This document shows positions 36,113 to 48,100 of a stretch of DNA of 64,000 bases, piece by piece. Origin of the DNA: Ziziphus jujuba (lineage: Eukaryota; Streptophyta; Magnoliopsida; Rosales; Rhamnaceae); assembly GCF_031755915.1 (NCBI RefSeq), contig NC_083386.1, positions 5,335,501-5,399,500 on the forward strand. The letters run 5' to 3'. Each line of letters begins with the position of its first letter. Within the stretch, counting starts at the first letter, position 1. Under the pieces are notes generated by a model, which ran no database searches, was not told the origin of the DNA, and worked only from the letters and a program-made list of their open reading frames with translations. The translations under genes and the position numbers were made by a program.

Positions 36113-37705
36113 TATATAAATATTGTGTTATGGAAATTTATGTGTTTATTGCTTAAATAAAGTTTTACTTAAAGTTATGATGACAAAGTTATGTTAAATT
36201 AAATATATATAGTATTTAACTCATTGTACTTAAATTAAAATGTATTTAATGGTGCTTTTCTTATTTATTTCAAATTTGAATTTTTAACATAAACTTTATG
36301 AAATTGATAAAAGTGTATAAATTTGATATTATTTTATCAAAATTCGATATTTTTATAATACTATTAAAATTTATAGTTTTTAGATGCACCATACATGTAC
36401 CGATGTTCTATAGTTGTGGATGTGATTAGCTCGCAGATTGATTTATAGGGTTGTCCTATGGTTGCCATCGGACCGAGGGTAGGCAGGGCATAATGCACAA
36501 TGAGTATCAGCCATCCCCCTCCATGGCCAGGACGCCTGTTAGCATTGGCGGGTGGGATGCCACGCGACCGTATGTCGGTTTCTCTCTTTAACCTCCCCAT
36601 CAGACTATGCTTTGGGATGCTGGACATTGTAGGACACCACTGGTATATAGTATGTGCATCACGTATTTTTGTGTATATATATATATATATTATATTTGTA
36701 TGTATCACATCGTACAGGGACAACGATCCGATGTGGTCTATGAAGAGCTAGCCTCGTAACTATGTTGCTTACGAGTCTAGGGGACTGGATGGCCAATCTA
36801 GGCAACCACTCCGAACTGTATTGGTAGCAGGGTGTCGGCGACAGCTGGAATCATGGATTGTGCAACATGTTGGAGGGTATCGTTTGTACCCCTGATACAA
36901 GTGTATATTTCATAATATATTTTGAATTTTAGAAATATTATTTGATCTCGTACTATTTTATCTATTCATAACCTGACTTTATAACATTATACTTAATTGC
37001 TTTTATTATCATTGTTATTATTAATATTATTCTTGTTAATAATATTACAATTATTATTTATCAGAATTATGTTTATAATTATTTTCATTATTACTAATAT
37101 TATCATCATCATTATACTTATTAATTTTATTTTTATTTTTAGTTTATTATTATCATCATATGATATAATCCAGACAAGTATCACAGCCTACGGGCAAGAG
37201 AGATAGCCATTAGGCAAGTATAATAGTCCTTGGAGAAGTGGTAGTCTTTGGACAGGTGAGATAGTCCTTTGGACAGCTGTGATTATGTGATAGCCCTTGG
37301 ACAAGTGATTACCTTTGGATAAATATGATAGATGATATTAATACTACTTTTATCATGAAAACGACTGTTATTATTATTATTGTTGTTGATGTGATGATTG
37401 TCTTACTTTTCTTCCTATATTATGCATCGGTAAATTTCGTAACACAATATTTGAAATGTACGGCAATAAGTGGGTGGTGTGGGTGGACATGAATGATTAA
37501 AGATATATTTGGTTGTTTATTTAGTTGATTATTCCTATTACATATATATATGTGTGTGTTTTTTTATATAAATTGTTATCGAAGTGCTGCCATTGTAGAA
37601 ATTATTGTAGTAAGGTGGGAGGGATTTTTTATTGGAAGGTTTGGTGGTGTTTCCCTGGAATCAGAGCTTGTCTAAGGTTCCAATGAGGGGTCTTGGACGA
37701 GTCCT
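36113..37705 (+). mobile_element. Chromovirus LTR fragment, plus orientation
   Basis: It matches the 5' LTR of element B from about 54,030 onward. Shared blocks are AAATATTGTGTTATGG, the GATGTGATTAGC..GC block, CTTTAACCTCCC, TGTGGTCTATGAAGAGCTAGCC, the ATT-rich tract (37,000-37,150), the repeated GGGCAAG/GGACAAGT words and the end GACGAGTCCTAACA near 37,705. The LTR's first part is missing and no internal region follows, so it is a truncated LTR in the CNL pseudogene. Confidence 0.8.
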
Positions 37706-37864
37706 AACAACGCTCTTATGTTAGAGTTAGTAATGAGTGCTAGGTGTCTACTCAAAGGTTATTATACATGTGGGTCCAAATGAATATGAGTTTTTTTTAT
37801 GTTGTTTTTCTATGTAAAGGTCTTGTAAAAGTCATTTACTAGACTATAAGTGATATTTTGCCCC

Positions 37865-38320
37865 CAACATCCTTGAATGGAGAACAAAGTAAAACGATAA
37901 CTTAGCTTCATTTTCTTATCATAACATACTTTGGTAGCAGATTGCATGGTTTCGGAACAAAGTAAAAGCAATAACTTAGCTTCATTTTTTTGTCATAACA
38001 TACTTTAGTGGCAGATTGCACGGTTTCGTTATGTTTAGACCTATGTAGTTGTTTCCAGTTATCTTCCATAAAGGTAACTCATCATAATTTCTCAATGAAT
38101 TTGCAACAGTTACAATGACAATTGGTAGGATCCACATTTTTAGACAATTTTACTTCCATATTTTTCGAATTCGTGAGTTTTAACAGCATAACCAATTCTA
38201 TCATTGAACCAATTTGTTGCTTCCTCTACCAATAGGAGTTCAACTTTAAAATTCTCATCAACACCCATTTCAGCACCTAATACTCATTCAAATCTAGAGG
38301 TGATTAACAATGATGTGGTT
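37865..38320 (-). pseudogene. CNL resistance pseudogene, part 2: RNBS-B to GLPL/RNBS-D
   Basis: On the minus strand GQKTTSLLITSRFE (about 38,320-38,275) matches the RNBS-B block (KILLTSR), followed by a stop. MGVDENFKVELL and EEATNWFNDRIGYAV then match the EMGV..FKVE.LSEEEAW.LF region. KYGSKIV*KCG with a garbled GLPL region follows, then LLCSPFKDV (the LCSLFPED region) near 37,890. Within this stretch 37,882-37,954 is tandemly duplicated at 37,955-38,028. Part 1 of the same gene is at 58,937-59,756 and part 3 starts at 34,864. Confidence 0.8.
37882..38028. repeat. 73/74-bp tandem duplication within the CNL pseudogene
   Basis: Both copies start GAACAAAGTAAAA and end GGTTTCG, with a few substitutions and small indels. 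The duplication falls in the former NB-ARC coding region and shifts the frame between repeats. Confidence 0.88.
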
Positions 38321-38523
38321 TTTTGACCACTATAAAGAATTCTTATTACTCTTTGGAAACATAGAATACAAAACAAAAACTTCCTCTTGGACTCTTTCAT
38401 GGAGTCTCACTCTCTTTTGGAGTTTGCACACTCTTTTCTCAAACTCGTTCTTTTTTCTCAAACTCTCCTTGGAGTCTTAAAAACCCTCTAGGAGTTAAAC
38501 TCAATACTCCTCGTTGGGATGAA
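38321..38523. other. Left half of an unidentified insert in the CNL pseudogene
   Basis: CNL homology stops at 38,320 on this side and at about 58,937 on the other side of Copia C. The 203 bp here and the roughly 183 bp at 58,754-58,936 therefore look like the halves of an earlier insertion (or a diverged intron-like segment) into which Copia C jumped. It holds several copies of an ACTC..TTGGAGT-type word. No termini or family were recognised. Confidence 0.4.
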
Positions 38524-38714
38524 TGATAATAGAAACATTACCTAATCTATTGTATCACTTATCTGTTTGTTACCATCTTCAACATCTCATACCAGTAGTT
38601 AGGAAGTTCGTTAATGTGTTTGTATATTTTATATTTTATACCTATCTTGGAAATTGTATTTAAATGTTATTCTACATATCAATAAGATGAATGCAGTACA
38701 ATCAGTACTCTATC
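38524..38714 (+). repeat. 5' LTR of Copia C
   Basis: About 190 bp from TGATAATAGAAACATTACC. It shares GTATCACTTATCTG, CATACCAGTAGTTAGGAAG, GTGTTTGTATA and ATCAATAAGAT with the two halves of the 3' LTR (49,178-49,280 and 58,661-58,753). The exact right end is uncertain by about 10 bp because ten bases separate the last shared sequence from the primer-binding site. Confidence 0.8.
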
Positions 38715-38724
38715 AGTTCCTTCA

Positions 38725-38736
38725 TGGTATCAAAGC
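38725..38736 (+). other. tRNA-Met-type primer-binding site of Copia C
   Basis: TGGTATCAAAGC lies just inside the 5' LTR, one mismatch from the common TGGTATCAGAGC. It has the same form as in Copia D. Confidence 0.8.
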
Positions 38737-38773
38737 TCACCATACTCATGAGTTTATTTATTTATTTATTTTA

Positions 38774-39087
38774 ATGGCTTCCATCTCTTCTGCTACTCCT
38801 TTATCCAATATCGGGATAACCATAAACAATGATCCCACCTTTAACAGTTAGACTCTGGTTTTCATTAATGTTGCATCTTAGGCTCCACTTCGTCTCACCT
38901 CCACAGCTAATTTTCTTTGGAGTGCTCAATTGGATGCTCTTCTCATTGCATATGATATTTATGGCTATGTAGATGGAAGTTTATCATGCCCTCCTCCTCA
39001 CATCACAATGTCATCTTCCATAATCTATGATTCCATTTCTCATATAAATCCAGCATATGTCTTTTGGATCTGTCAAGATAAGTTTAT
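38774..39087 (+). pseudogene. Copia C gag, N-terminal part
   Basis: Begins MASISSATPLSNIG and continues through stops at 38,849 and near 38,880 into NFLWSAQLDALLIAYDIYGYVDGS, typical of Copia gag (..NYLLWRSQ..ALL.GYDL.G..DG). It breaks off in FWICQDKF at 39,087, where the MULE starts. The same protein resumes across the MULE at 45,186 with KFILNALLASIV. The joined reading order shows the MULE entered after the Copia element. Confidence 0.8.
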
Positions 39088-41519
39088 GGGACAAATGCAT
39101 TTTGGTACCCTCTATAATTACAAAAATTTCAATTAGGCCTTCTAATATTAATTTGGACACATTCATACCCTGTAAGTGTAAGAAAGTTTCAATGTGGTCC
39201 AATTAGGTTAAATGTAACGGAATCCATCCAATTGGGCCACGTGCTTCGTACATGCCCTCAATTTCCCCTTCTTCTTTTTTTTTTTTCATTTATTTGTTTT
39301 TTTCCCGAAATTTCGAGTAGCCAGAGTTTAAAAAAAAAATATTATCTTAAAAGGACTTTACAATGCACTGTTTTGCAAACCCCCACCGCTGCAACACACT
39401 GTCTTCTACACCCCCACCCTTGAAAATGCACTGCATTTTTATTGTGCTTTTCTTGTCGAAAAGGGACATTTTCTTGTTCATCTCACTCCTATTCATCTTA
39501 ATCAAGCTCAGCATTGTGATTTAGCATCTAAATCGAGCCATTGCTTTTGATTACTCAGGTTACAAAGCAAAGTTCAAAGTCACAAAGGGTTTGAGTTTTT
39601 TTGAAAGAAGAGAGAGGGAGCGGGAGTGAAAGAGACAGAGATTACATTTTTTGTGAAAGAAAAGAGAGGGGAAAAAAAGGCGTGGGGACAAAATAGAAGG
39701 GAAAGGTATGTGCAGTCAAGTTATGTAACCTATAGCTTTAAAGACTTTTTTTTTTTTTTTTTGTTGTTGTGGGTCATGTTATGTTGGTGATGACTTTTTG
39801 TTTGTACTATTGTATGGGTCATGTTGTCACCTGAAATGGTATTGGTGTGTAAAATACTAATTTTTTTTTTGTTATTTTCAAATTAACGTGAATTTTATAT
39901 GGTTCATGTGTACATGGTGCTTTGATAATGACAATGTTGCTTTGTTTGGTTTGAGATTCTTATGGTTTAAATTGTTTAAATTGATAATGATATATCCAAT
40001 ACAACAGCTTTTGCCTAAGGATGATGTAAAATATTGACAATCTACTTTAATATGTATATATTGGAGATGTAAACCTATTTGTGTATTATAATATATTGGA
40101 GGTATATTGTCTGAACGTATTTTAGTATATCTTGTGCTTTGAAACTTGTAGCAGATATTACCAACATTTCATGACCCACAGACATTATCCACTTGTAGCA
40201 AAGTCGTTAAACATCCTTTTTTTATAGCATTGTTGGACATTTAGCCTGTTGACTTGTGTTACATTGCTTATATTAAATAGTAACTGTTTACCTTGATTTC
40301 TTATACCAACATGCCACATGTAGCAGTTAACTCGTGATGTTATATATATATATATATATATATATCATGTCATGGATCAATTATTTGATATGGTATAATG
40401 TGGTAAATTATTTGCTACAAAAAGTATCAATATGTTGTGGTGTATGAATATGTTCCTTCTTAGTTTCTTTTCAATTATTAGTTTCTTGTCAACTTAGATA
40501 GAAGCTTACATATTTGACACATATTAGGTGGTAGTAGAATCTTGAATGTTGGTTTATATTGTTATAGATCTATGGCTTTGTTTACAACTCGAATCTGGTA
40601 TGGAGGACATTTTGAGTTCACTCCATCTAGATAATATGTTTGTGGGGAGTCGGCCCATTTTGATAACTATGATCCTGACAAGTGGAGTATGATAGTGTTG
40701 GCAGACATAGTACAAGAGTTAGGATACAATGGATTTAAGAAGCTATGGTATTTGTCACCTGGTACATCCGTAAATTATGGATTAAGATAAATGGAAGACG
40801 ATGATGATGCAATGCATGTGGCTGACTTGGGTAGTAGATTTAAAGTAATTGATATTTATGTGGAGTATCCTGAAGTCAATCCTTTATTAGCTGACACTGA
40901 GGGAATAGGTGATAACACTAGTCGTGAAAGAAGTATTGACTATGAACGTGCTGACCTGCATGACATTCATGTGAATGCAGTGAATGATGCAGCAATCAGC
41001 AGTCATTGTGTGGGAAGGGTACATACTAGAGATGGAGAAAACCTGTATGACATAGATGTTGATGAAGATGAAGATGATCATGATTGGTTACAAGAATGTG
41101 CAACCGTGGCAAATCATTTAGCTACTTGTTCATCATATGGAGGTGGTGTAAGATATTCTAGCTTGGCAGACGATGAGGCCAAATTGGCAGATAATTATGC
41201 TGCTTCTGTACAGAATGATGATATAGGTGCCACTGGAGTTGGCTTGGCAGATATAGCTAATGAAGCTGAAGATGTAGTACATGGACTGTTGAAAAGGTGG
41301 TAATCTTGCAATCTTGTGCAAACCAACATCCACCAAGGTTTGCACCCTTTTTCTTTCTTTAAAAGAAATATTTTGTTGAATGACCTAATGTATTATTTAT
41401 GTCTATGTTTTATTTTCCTTTTAATGTCTTTTGAATACCTAAGTTTTATTGTATTTAGCTTAGGAATTGTCTCTTTTTGGGTATTGATTTTATTTTGTAA
41501 AATGGCTATGTGCGGGAAA

Positions 41520-42280
41520 CAGTGTTTCCAGCAACATAGGTCCATTGTTGGGGCTGGTGTTCTTTGAGATTTTAGAATGAGTTTATGATTTTTGGATATG
41601 TTGTATTAGATATGTAAATGAAAATATATATAAAAGAATGGCTCAAAAAGGCCTTGGGAAGCCCAAGATATGCAAGTTTCAAGTTGGCATAACTGCTGAG
41701 ATTTCCAGCAGTTATGGCCCACGGGTTTGAGATAAATTGGAAGCCTTACCCAATTCTTTTGGACTTGGTCTTCTCCAGATTTCATCCTTGATATTTCAAC
41801 ATGCCACATGCCAAAATTCAAGTAATTTGGAAGAAGATATCCCAGCCTTCCATCTGGTCAAAGTAGTGGTACAGGATTAGGTGGGGATAGTTTTTTGAAA
41901 TTCAAATCTCACCAACTCTTGTCATGATTATGCACTCACATGTGAAGCTGGTGGTTGAACGGTCATGTATCATAATTTTGAGTGGGAAATGTGTAAATTT
42001 TGAATTGTAAATACTTTCATTTGGTCCCACACATACCTCACATGTATGAGACAAGTTTTGTATCTATATATGCAACAAATGAATGAAAAGCAAAAACGAA
42101 TTAGTGTGCTGTCTAGTTTTGTGTGGCCTGCTCTAATATCTTCTATTCTTCTTCATCTCCTTCTTCTTCATTCAAAACAAAAACCTTAACAATATCAAAT
42201 ATCACCATACCAAAAACAAACACAAAAATCACCTAAACATCAAACAAAAAACCGGATCAAAGGTTATGCACAAGACTAAC
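41520..42280. mobile_element. Possible LTR-like insert between MULE domains
   Basis: No transposase similarity is seen between the acidic N-terminal region and the DNA-binding region. This stretch has features of a Copia LTR: CATGCCACATGCC, TCTATATATGCAACAAATGAATG (TATA-like, followed by a transcription-start-like zone) and a CT-rich CTTCTTCATCTCC leader. I could not define termini or a duplication, so it may instead be a large intron. Confidence 0.35.
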
Positions 42281-43142
42281 ACTTTATGTACAATACTCTT
42301 GGCCAAATGAACCCAAAACCACATCAAACTCTAACATGGACTTGATTTGGTAGGGAATACAGGCCAATATGATGTGATTTATGATTTTGATCAACTTGTT
42401 AGCTTGCCAAGTAGCTCTGATGAAGATAAAGTGAATACCCACATTCCTGTTTATAGCACACAGGGTGCCAATTTGCAAATGCATGTTGGAATGAAGTTTG
42501 TTAGTCACATTGAATTTAAGAAATACTTGGTCAATTATGCTTTGTTTGGTGGCTGGAATATCATATTCACAAAAAATGCATCTTGGAGGATTATAGCAAT
42601 GTGTGAGGAAGGTTGCCCTTGGAGAGTACATGCTTCTAATATGCAAGCACAAGAAACTTTTCAAATTAAGACATTGCAAGAAGAGCACACATGTACTAGG
42701 TCACTCACTAATAGGTTCATGAAATCAAAATGGTTAGCCAAGAGGTACTTTAATGACTTCAAAGAAAATCCAAATATGAAGTTGTCTACTTTTCAAGACA
42801 AGGTTATACAAGATTTTGTAGTCGACATAACAAGATCATAAGCTCATAGAGCTCGAGAGAAAGCTAATTCAATGGCAGCAGGTGATGTGGCTGAGCAATA
42901 CAGTCGCCTTTGGGATTATTATGCAGAGATTGATAGATCAAATCCTGGGAGCACATGTAGATTGAAGATAAATAAAGACTCTAGGAAATCTATTTTCCAA
43001 AGGATATATATTTGCTTAGTTGCATGTAAAGAGGGATTCAAGGCTGGTTTTATCCTTTTTATTGGGCTGGATGGATGTCATCTGAAGGGTCAACATGGAG
43101 GCCAATTGTTGACTGCTATTGGTAGGGATCCAAATAGGCAAA

Positions 43143-43452
43143 TGTAATAGCCTAGTCTACCAGCATGTGAATATTGTCCGCTTTGGCATTGAAGAATCCT
43201 CATACAACCCAGCCCTCATGGGTTTAAAACGCGTCCTAATGGTTAGGGGTCCCACGCCTCACCTGCCAATCCCACTGGCCTGAGCCTCCCAGGCCCAATC
43301 AGGACATTGTCTGCTTTGGAAGCTAGGTGGTGAGCCCAATCCTACCCCTCATAGTTTTACTTCCCTCATGGGAACGCATCCGTAAGGGAAAGGTATCCAC
43401 ACGCTTATAAGCCATGCTTCATTCCCCTTTCTAACCGATGTAAGACTTCACA
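43143..43452 (-). mobile_element. TRIM-family solo LTR inside the MULE transposase
   Basis: The 310-bp segment starts TGTAATAGCC and ends GACTTCACA. It interrupts the transposase between GRDPNRQM and FPIAYAV. CAAA flanks both sides (43,139-43,142 and 43,453-43,456; CAAATG if the first T is shared), consistent with retroelement integration. It is the longer-LTR subtype seen at 35,521. No internal region, so solo. Confidence 0.88.
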
Positions 43453-45185
43453 CAAATGTTTCCCATTGCCTATGCAGTGGTTGAGATTGAGAACAAAGAC
43501 TCATGGAGCTGGTTTCTATAATATTTTATGGAGGATATTGAATATACAGATGATAAGAATTTTACATTCATGAGTGACCAACAAAAAGTATGCCTTATCC
43601 ATTCATCTATTTTCTATTTAGTTACAATGTTTAGTCTTTTATTTTACAAGGCATGGTCATTACATAATATGTGCTTACATTGTTATTGTTGTGTATTACA
43701 GGGCTTGATTCCTACAATTGAAGGGTTGATGCTAAATGTAGACCATCGATATTGTGTGAGACATCTATATGGCAACTTCAACAAGTTATACCGAGGACAG
43801 AGGTTCAAGGACATGCTATGGAATGCAGCTAGAGCAAGCAATGCTGCTGAATTTACTAAAAAAATGGATGTATTAAGGATGGCAAATAGCAAGGCTGTTG
43901 AATGGTTAATGACGTTGAAGCCAACATACTGGAGTTGACATGCATTGAAGGTGGATTTGAAATGTGATTTGTTGACTAACAACATCAACAAGTCCTTCAA
44001 TGCATGCATATGGGAAGGTAGAGATATTTTAGTGATGTTGGAACATATTAGGAAAAAATTGATGGTGTTGATAAGGGAAAGGAGGGAGCGGATAAGGAAG
44101 CATAATAAAGAGATATGCCCTAAATCTCTTGAGAAACTGGAGCAAATGAAGGTAGACAGCAGGAGCAGTTTGCCAACATATTCAGGTTGTGAGATTTTTG
44201 AGATTAATGACCATCTAAACAGATACGTTGTTAACATGAAAGAACACAAATGCAGCTATAGGAAGTGGAATATTAGTGGGATACCATGTGGCCATGTAGT
44301 ATTTTGCATTTTATACATGAAGTAGAACCCTGTAAAGTACATAGATACTTCATACAGCAAGGTTGCATATATGAAGACTTATGAACCAATGATTTTTCCA
44401 TTAGATGGACAAGACATGTGGGCTAGGACTTCCTGTGAAGCTATATACCCTTCCCCCTATAAGAAAGCTCCTGGAAGGCCAAAAAAGGTTAGAAGAAAAG
44501 ATTCATTTGAAAAGGAAAGACCTACAAGGGGGCCAATAGTTAGATGTAAAAATTATTGGGAATGGGGGCACAGTAGAAGGACTTGTAATAAACCTGCTAC
44601 ATCGAGACCAAAGGATTGGCGCATTGGGAGAGATAATGTGATAGAGCCTATAGACGACATCCCTAACATAAATGTGGTATAATTTTCCATTTCTCTTTGA
44701 TGTTGGTAATTAAAGTTATGATATTTGCTGTTATAAGGTTTCAGTTTTTGAAATATCAGTTTTATGCAACCTCAGATGGAAGGCTGCTCCCAAACTGCAA
44801 ACAGTGGACAAGACACTTCATCTAACTTGCCACATGCATCTTTGACTCCATTTGCATTTGTATGTATCATAACGTATTGTACATTGTGTGTTAATGTCAA
44901 ACTGCTATTAATAGGTTTTACAAATATCATGCAAGGTGTAGCAAAAGAACTAGCAGGGCAAGGAATAGGAAGAGAAAGAGGAAGAGGAAGAGGAAGAGGA
45001 CAACACCAAGTGGGAAGATTCAGTGCCACGGATGACCCACAACCACCACCAACCATTAGTGTTCAACCATCACCACCACCTAGCAATCAACCACCACCAA
45101 CCACCAGTACTCAACCATCACCACCACCTATCAGTCAACCACCACCTGCAGATAAAGGAAAAGGCAAAAGACGATCCCACCACCC

Positions 45186-48100
45186 TAAGTTTATTCTTAA
45201 TGCTTTACTAGCTTCCATAGTGACCTATACCATTTTGTATCAATAGCCATAACTTCTTATAAGGTTTGGAATAAGATCTCAAACACATTTATCAAACCTT
45301 CTTAGTCATATATTCTTCATTTAAGGGAGAAGCTGACTCGACCACAAGGTTCTCGCATTGTTACAGATTACTTACTAGATATCAAAGTTGCTGGTGATGA
45401 TCTTGCACTCCCTAATCAACCAATTCTTCAAGATGATCTCACATTTTACATTGGTAATGGGTTGTTTCCAGCATTCAAGGATATCTCTATTGCTATTCAA
45501 ACCAGAAATGATTCATATCCTTTGAAGATCTTCATGAGCAACTTGTTGAGCATGAATCTTATCTTAAATGGCTTGAATCTCCATTAGACAACCAAGTTGT
45601 TATTGCTCATATGGCAAACAATCTATTGCCAAAACCAACTTTAATTCTTGCAAAAGCTTTTGGATATCACGTTTGCCTCTTTCTCCACAAAATTTCTCTC
45701 CATCCAGTATGCAAAATCAAGTCCTTATAAAGGCAAATGCTAACTTTATGATTAACAAGGGCATTCAACGAAGTTTTGTCCTAGAAGGAACAATGGACAT
45801 ATACAACATGATGATCCTTCAACATACGTCATCTAGTACCAATGTCTTAAGTTTTTTATTCCAACTCAGCACCACAAGGTCACTTAAAGGAGCCTAGAAT
45901 TCTTGGTCCACCCTTTCCCAACTCTGCTAATTGGCTTATGAACTTCGATGCCTCTCACCACATAGCCAATGATTTGCAGAATCTTTCTTTACACTCAGAT
46001 TACGATGGAACTAATGAAATTTTTGTTGGCAACAGTAACACACTTCCTATTACTCATATAGGTTCTGCTATAATAACCTCTCCTTCAATGTCTTTTCTTC
46101 TCACAAAAGTTTTTTGTATTTCTAATATAACAAAAAATTTACTTTCAATTTCCAAATTTTGTAAAACCAACAATGTCTCCATAGAATTCTTTTCTAACTA
46201 TTTCTTGGTTAAGAACTTACAGACAGGATTGGTTCTTCTCAAGGGTCCACATAAAGGAGGAACTTATGAATGGCCATCTATCAACCACTAGGAACAATCA
46301 TCGTCCTTGCCTATTCAAGCCTTTACTAGCTCAAAGGCAACTCTTCAAGAATGGCATCAACGTCTTGTCCATCCTTTTGATAGAATTCTTCAAAAAACAT
46401 CTTCAACTTCTACTCTTCCAGTTTCTCTTCATCAAAAATTTCATTGTTCATCTTGCAAATGTAATAAGATGCACAAACTTTCATTTGGCATCTCGTCTAT
46501 GTTTAGTACTTAACCTTTACAATTGATTTATTTTAATGCTTGAGGTCCTATCCAAGTAACTTCTTTTAATGGTTTTAGATACTGTGTCCTATTTATTGAT
46601 AATTTTTCTAAGTATATTTGGCTCTTTCCAATAAAGACTAAAGATGAAGTTGAATATGTTTTCATTCAATTTAAAGCTGTAGTTAAGAATTTTTTTCAAA
46701 AACCTATAATTTCTTTCTACTGTGATAATAGGAGAGATTTCCTCAAGTTAAAATCATTTTTTTTAAAACATGGTATTAATCACTTTCTCATTCCACCCTA
46801 CACACCTGAACACAATGGCTATGAAGAATGATGACATCGCCATATTTGGGAAACTAGTTTCAAGCATTTAACTCAAGCAAAATTGCCTCCACTTTCTAGA
46901 CTTATGCTTTTAAGATAGCCGTATATTTGATCAATTGTATGCCTACACCCACTTTGAAAATGTTGTCCCCTTTTCAAAAAAATTTTGCCAAATGCCCAAA
47001 TTATTCGAACCTCAAGACTTTTGGTTGTTTATGCTTTCCTTGGATAAAGCCATATGTCATCACAAATTAGAATCTTATTCAACCTCTTGTATTTTCTTAG
47101 GATATCTTCAATCTTAAAGTCGCTATATTTGCTTTGATCCTATTACAAAAGAAATTTTTTAAAACAAGGGACATCATATTCATAGAAAATGTCTTTCCTT
47201 ATCCCACTCTAACTCTACCTCTTTAAAAGATATTTAAATCTCTTCTTATCATGGTCCTCCACATACGTTTATCCCTTTCCAATTCAAATCTTGTCCTTTT
47301 AGCATTCCTCACCAACATTTACTAATGAACATTTTCACCCTTTTTAAACTCCTCTATAGACAACTTCTACTTCAACACAAAAACCTAATAACCCATCTCA
47401 TCCTTCTTTAACTCCTTCACAGGTAACTCCTGTTCTAAATTAACAACCTCAATTGGATGCCACTCATAATGTTTCACCACATGGACAACTTGCGAATGAC
47501 TCTTCCTTCTGTTAGTCCTCTACTTCTCACTCTAACCCCCCACCACGTAGGCATATGATGAGAACTTGTTCCATGAATTTGATTGTTAAGCCAAAAAAAT
47601 TATTTAACAAGTTTTTTATGGCAGCCAAACAATGCTTGTCTGAACAGGAGCCCAGAATTGTTAAGCAAGCTTTCCGTATCAAGGAATGATATTGTGCCAT
47701 TTCATTTGAGTTTGATGCTTTCATGCATAATGAGACGTGGGAACTAGTTGCTTCATCACATACTCAAAATGTCATTGGATGCAGTGGATATTCCAAATCA
47801 AACATAATGCAGATTGTTCGATCAATCGATACAAGGCTCGTCTCATTGGAAAGGGATACAACCAATGGCCTGGAATAGATTACTTGGCAACTTTTAGTCC
47901 AATTATTAAAACCAACCACCATTCAACTCATGTTCAGCATTGCCTTGATGAACAAATGGCCAATCAGACAACTAGATGTCAACAGTGCCTTCATAGCACC
48001 CTTCATGAAGAAGTTTTTTTGGAGCAATCATATGGGTTCATTGATTCCAAAAAACCAACTCATGTATGTTGATTGAAAAAGGCACTCTATAGGCTTAAAC

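Larger units (their letters stand above)
40572..44682 (+). pseudogene. MuDR/MULE transposase pseudogene
   Basis: Order: PB1-like N-terminal region from ATG 40,572 (MALFTTRIWYGGHFEFTP), an acidic linker (DVDEDEDDHDW near 41,060-41,090), a MuDR DNA-binding-like domain (42,347-42,841; FKKYLVNYALFGGWNI, CEEGCPWRVHAS), the transposase core (42,872 on; GLDGCHLKGQHGG with the first catalytic Asp), then FPIAYAV after a TRIM insertion. MSDQQK gives the second Asp; a GT-AG intron at 43,588-43,701 follows, and the second part has the EFTKKM Glu. A SWIM finger (SGIPCGHVV near 44,270) has lost one Cys, and a CCHC-like knuckle (GHSRRTC) is also altered. GRPKKVRRK is AT-hook-like. Stops occur near 40,632, 40,788, 42,839, 43,936 and 44,323. 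A proline-rich/RG-rich tail lies at about 44,960-45,160. Confidence 0.9.
39088..45185 (+). mobile_element. Mutator-like element (MULE), 9-bp TSD TAAGTTTAT, inside Copia C gag
   Basis: A perfect 9-bp duplication TAAGTTTAT flanks the element (39,079-39,087 and 45,186-45,194), the duplication length of Mutator elements. Copia gag sequence is contiguous across it. The ends start GGG and end CCC but share no long terminal inverted repeat, so it belongs with non-TIR or degraded-TIR MULEs. It carries a MuDR-type transposase pseudogene on the plus strand (about 40,572-44,680), a TRIM solo LTR (43,143-43,452), and a possible LTR-like insert at about 41,520-42,280. The first 1.48 kb (39,088-40,571) is non-coding, with GAGAGA and TA tracts. 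Confidence 0.92.

Noticed and set aside
36993..37206. Ile/Asn/Leu-rich open frames
   Set aside because: Produced by ATT-rich tract of the LTR fragment; the same applies at 55,104-55,398.
45023..45211. His/Pro-rich open frame
   Set aside because: Alternate frame of the proline-rich MULE transposase tail.
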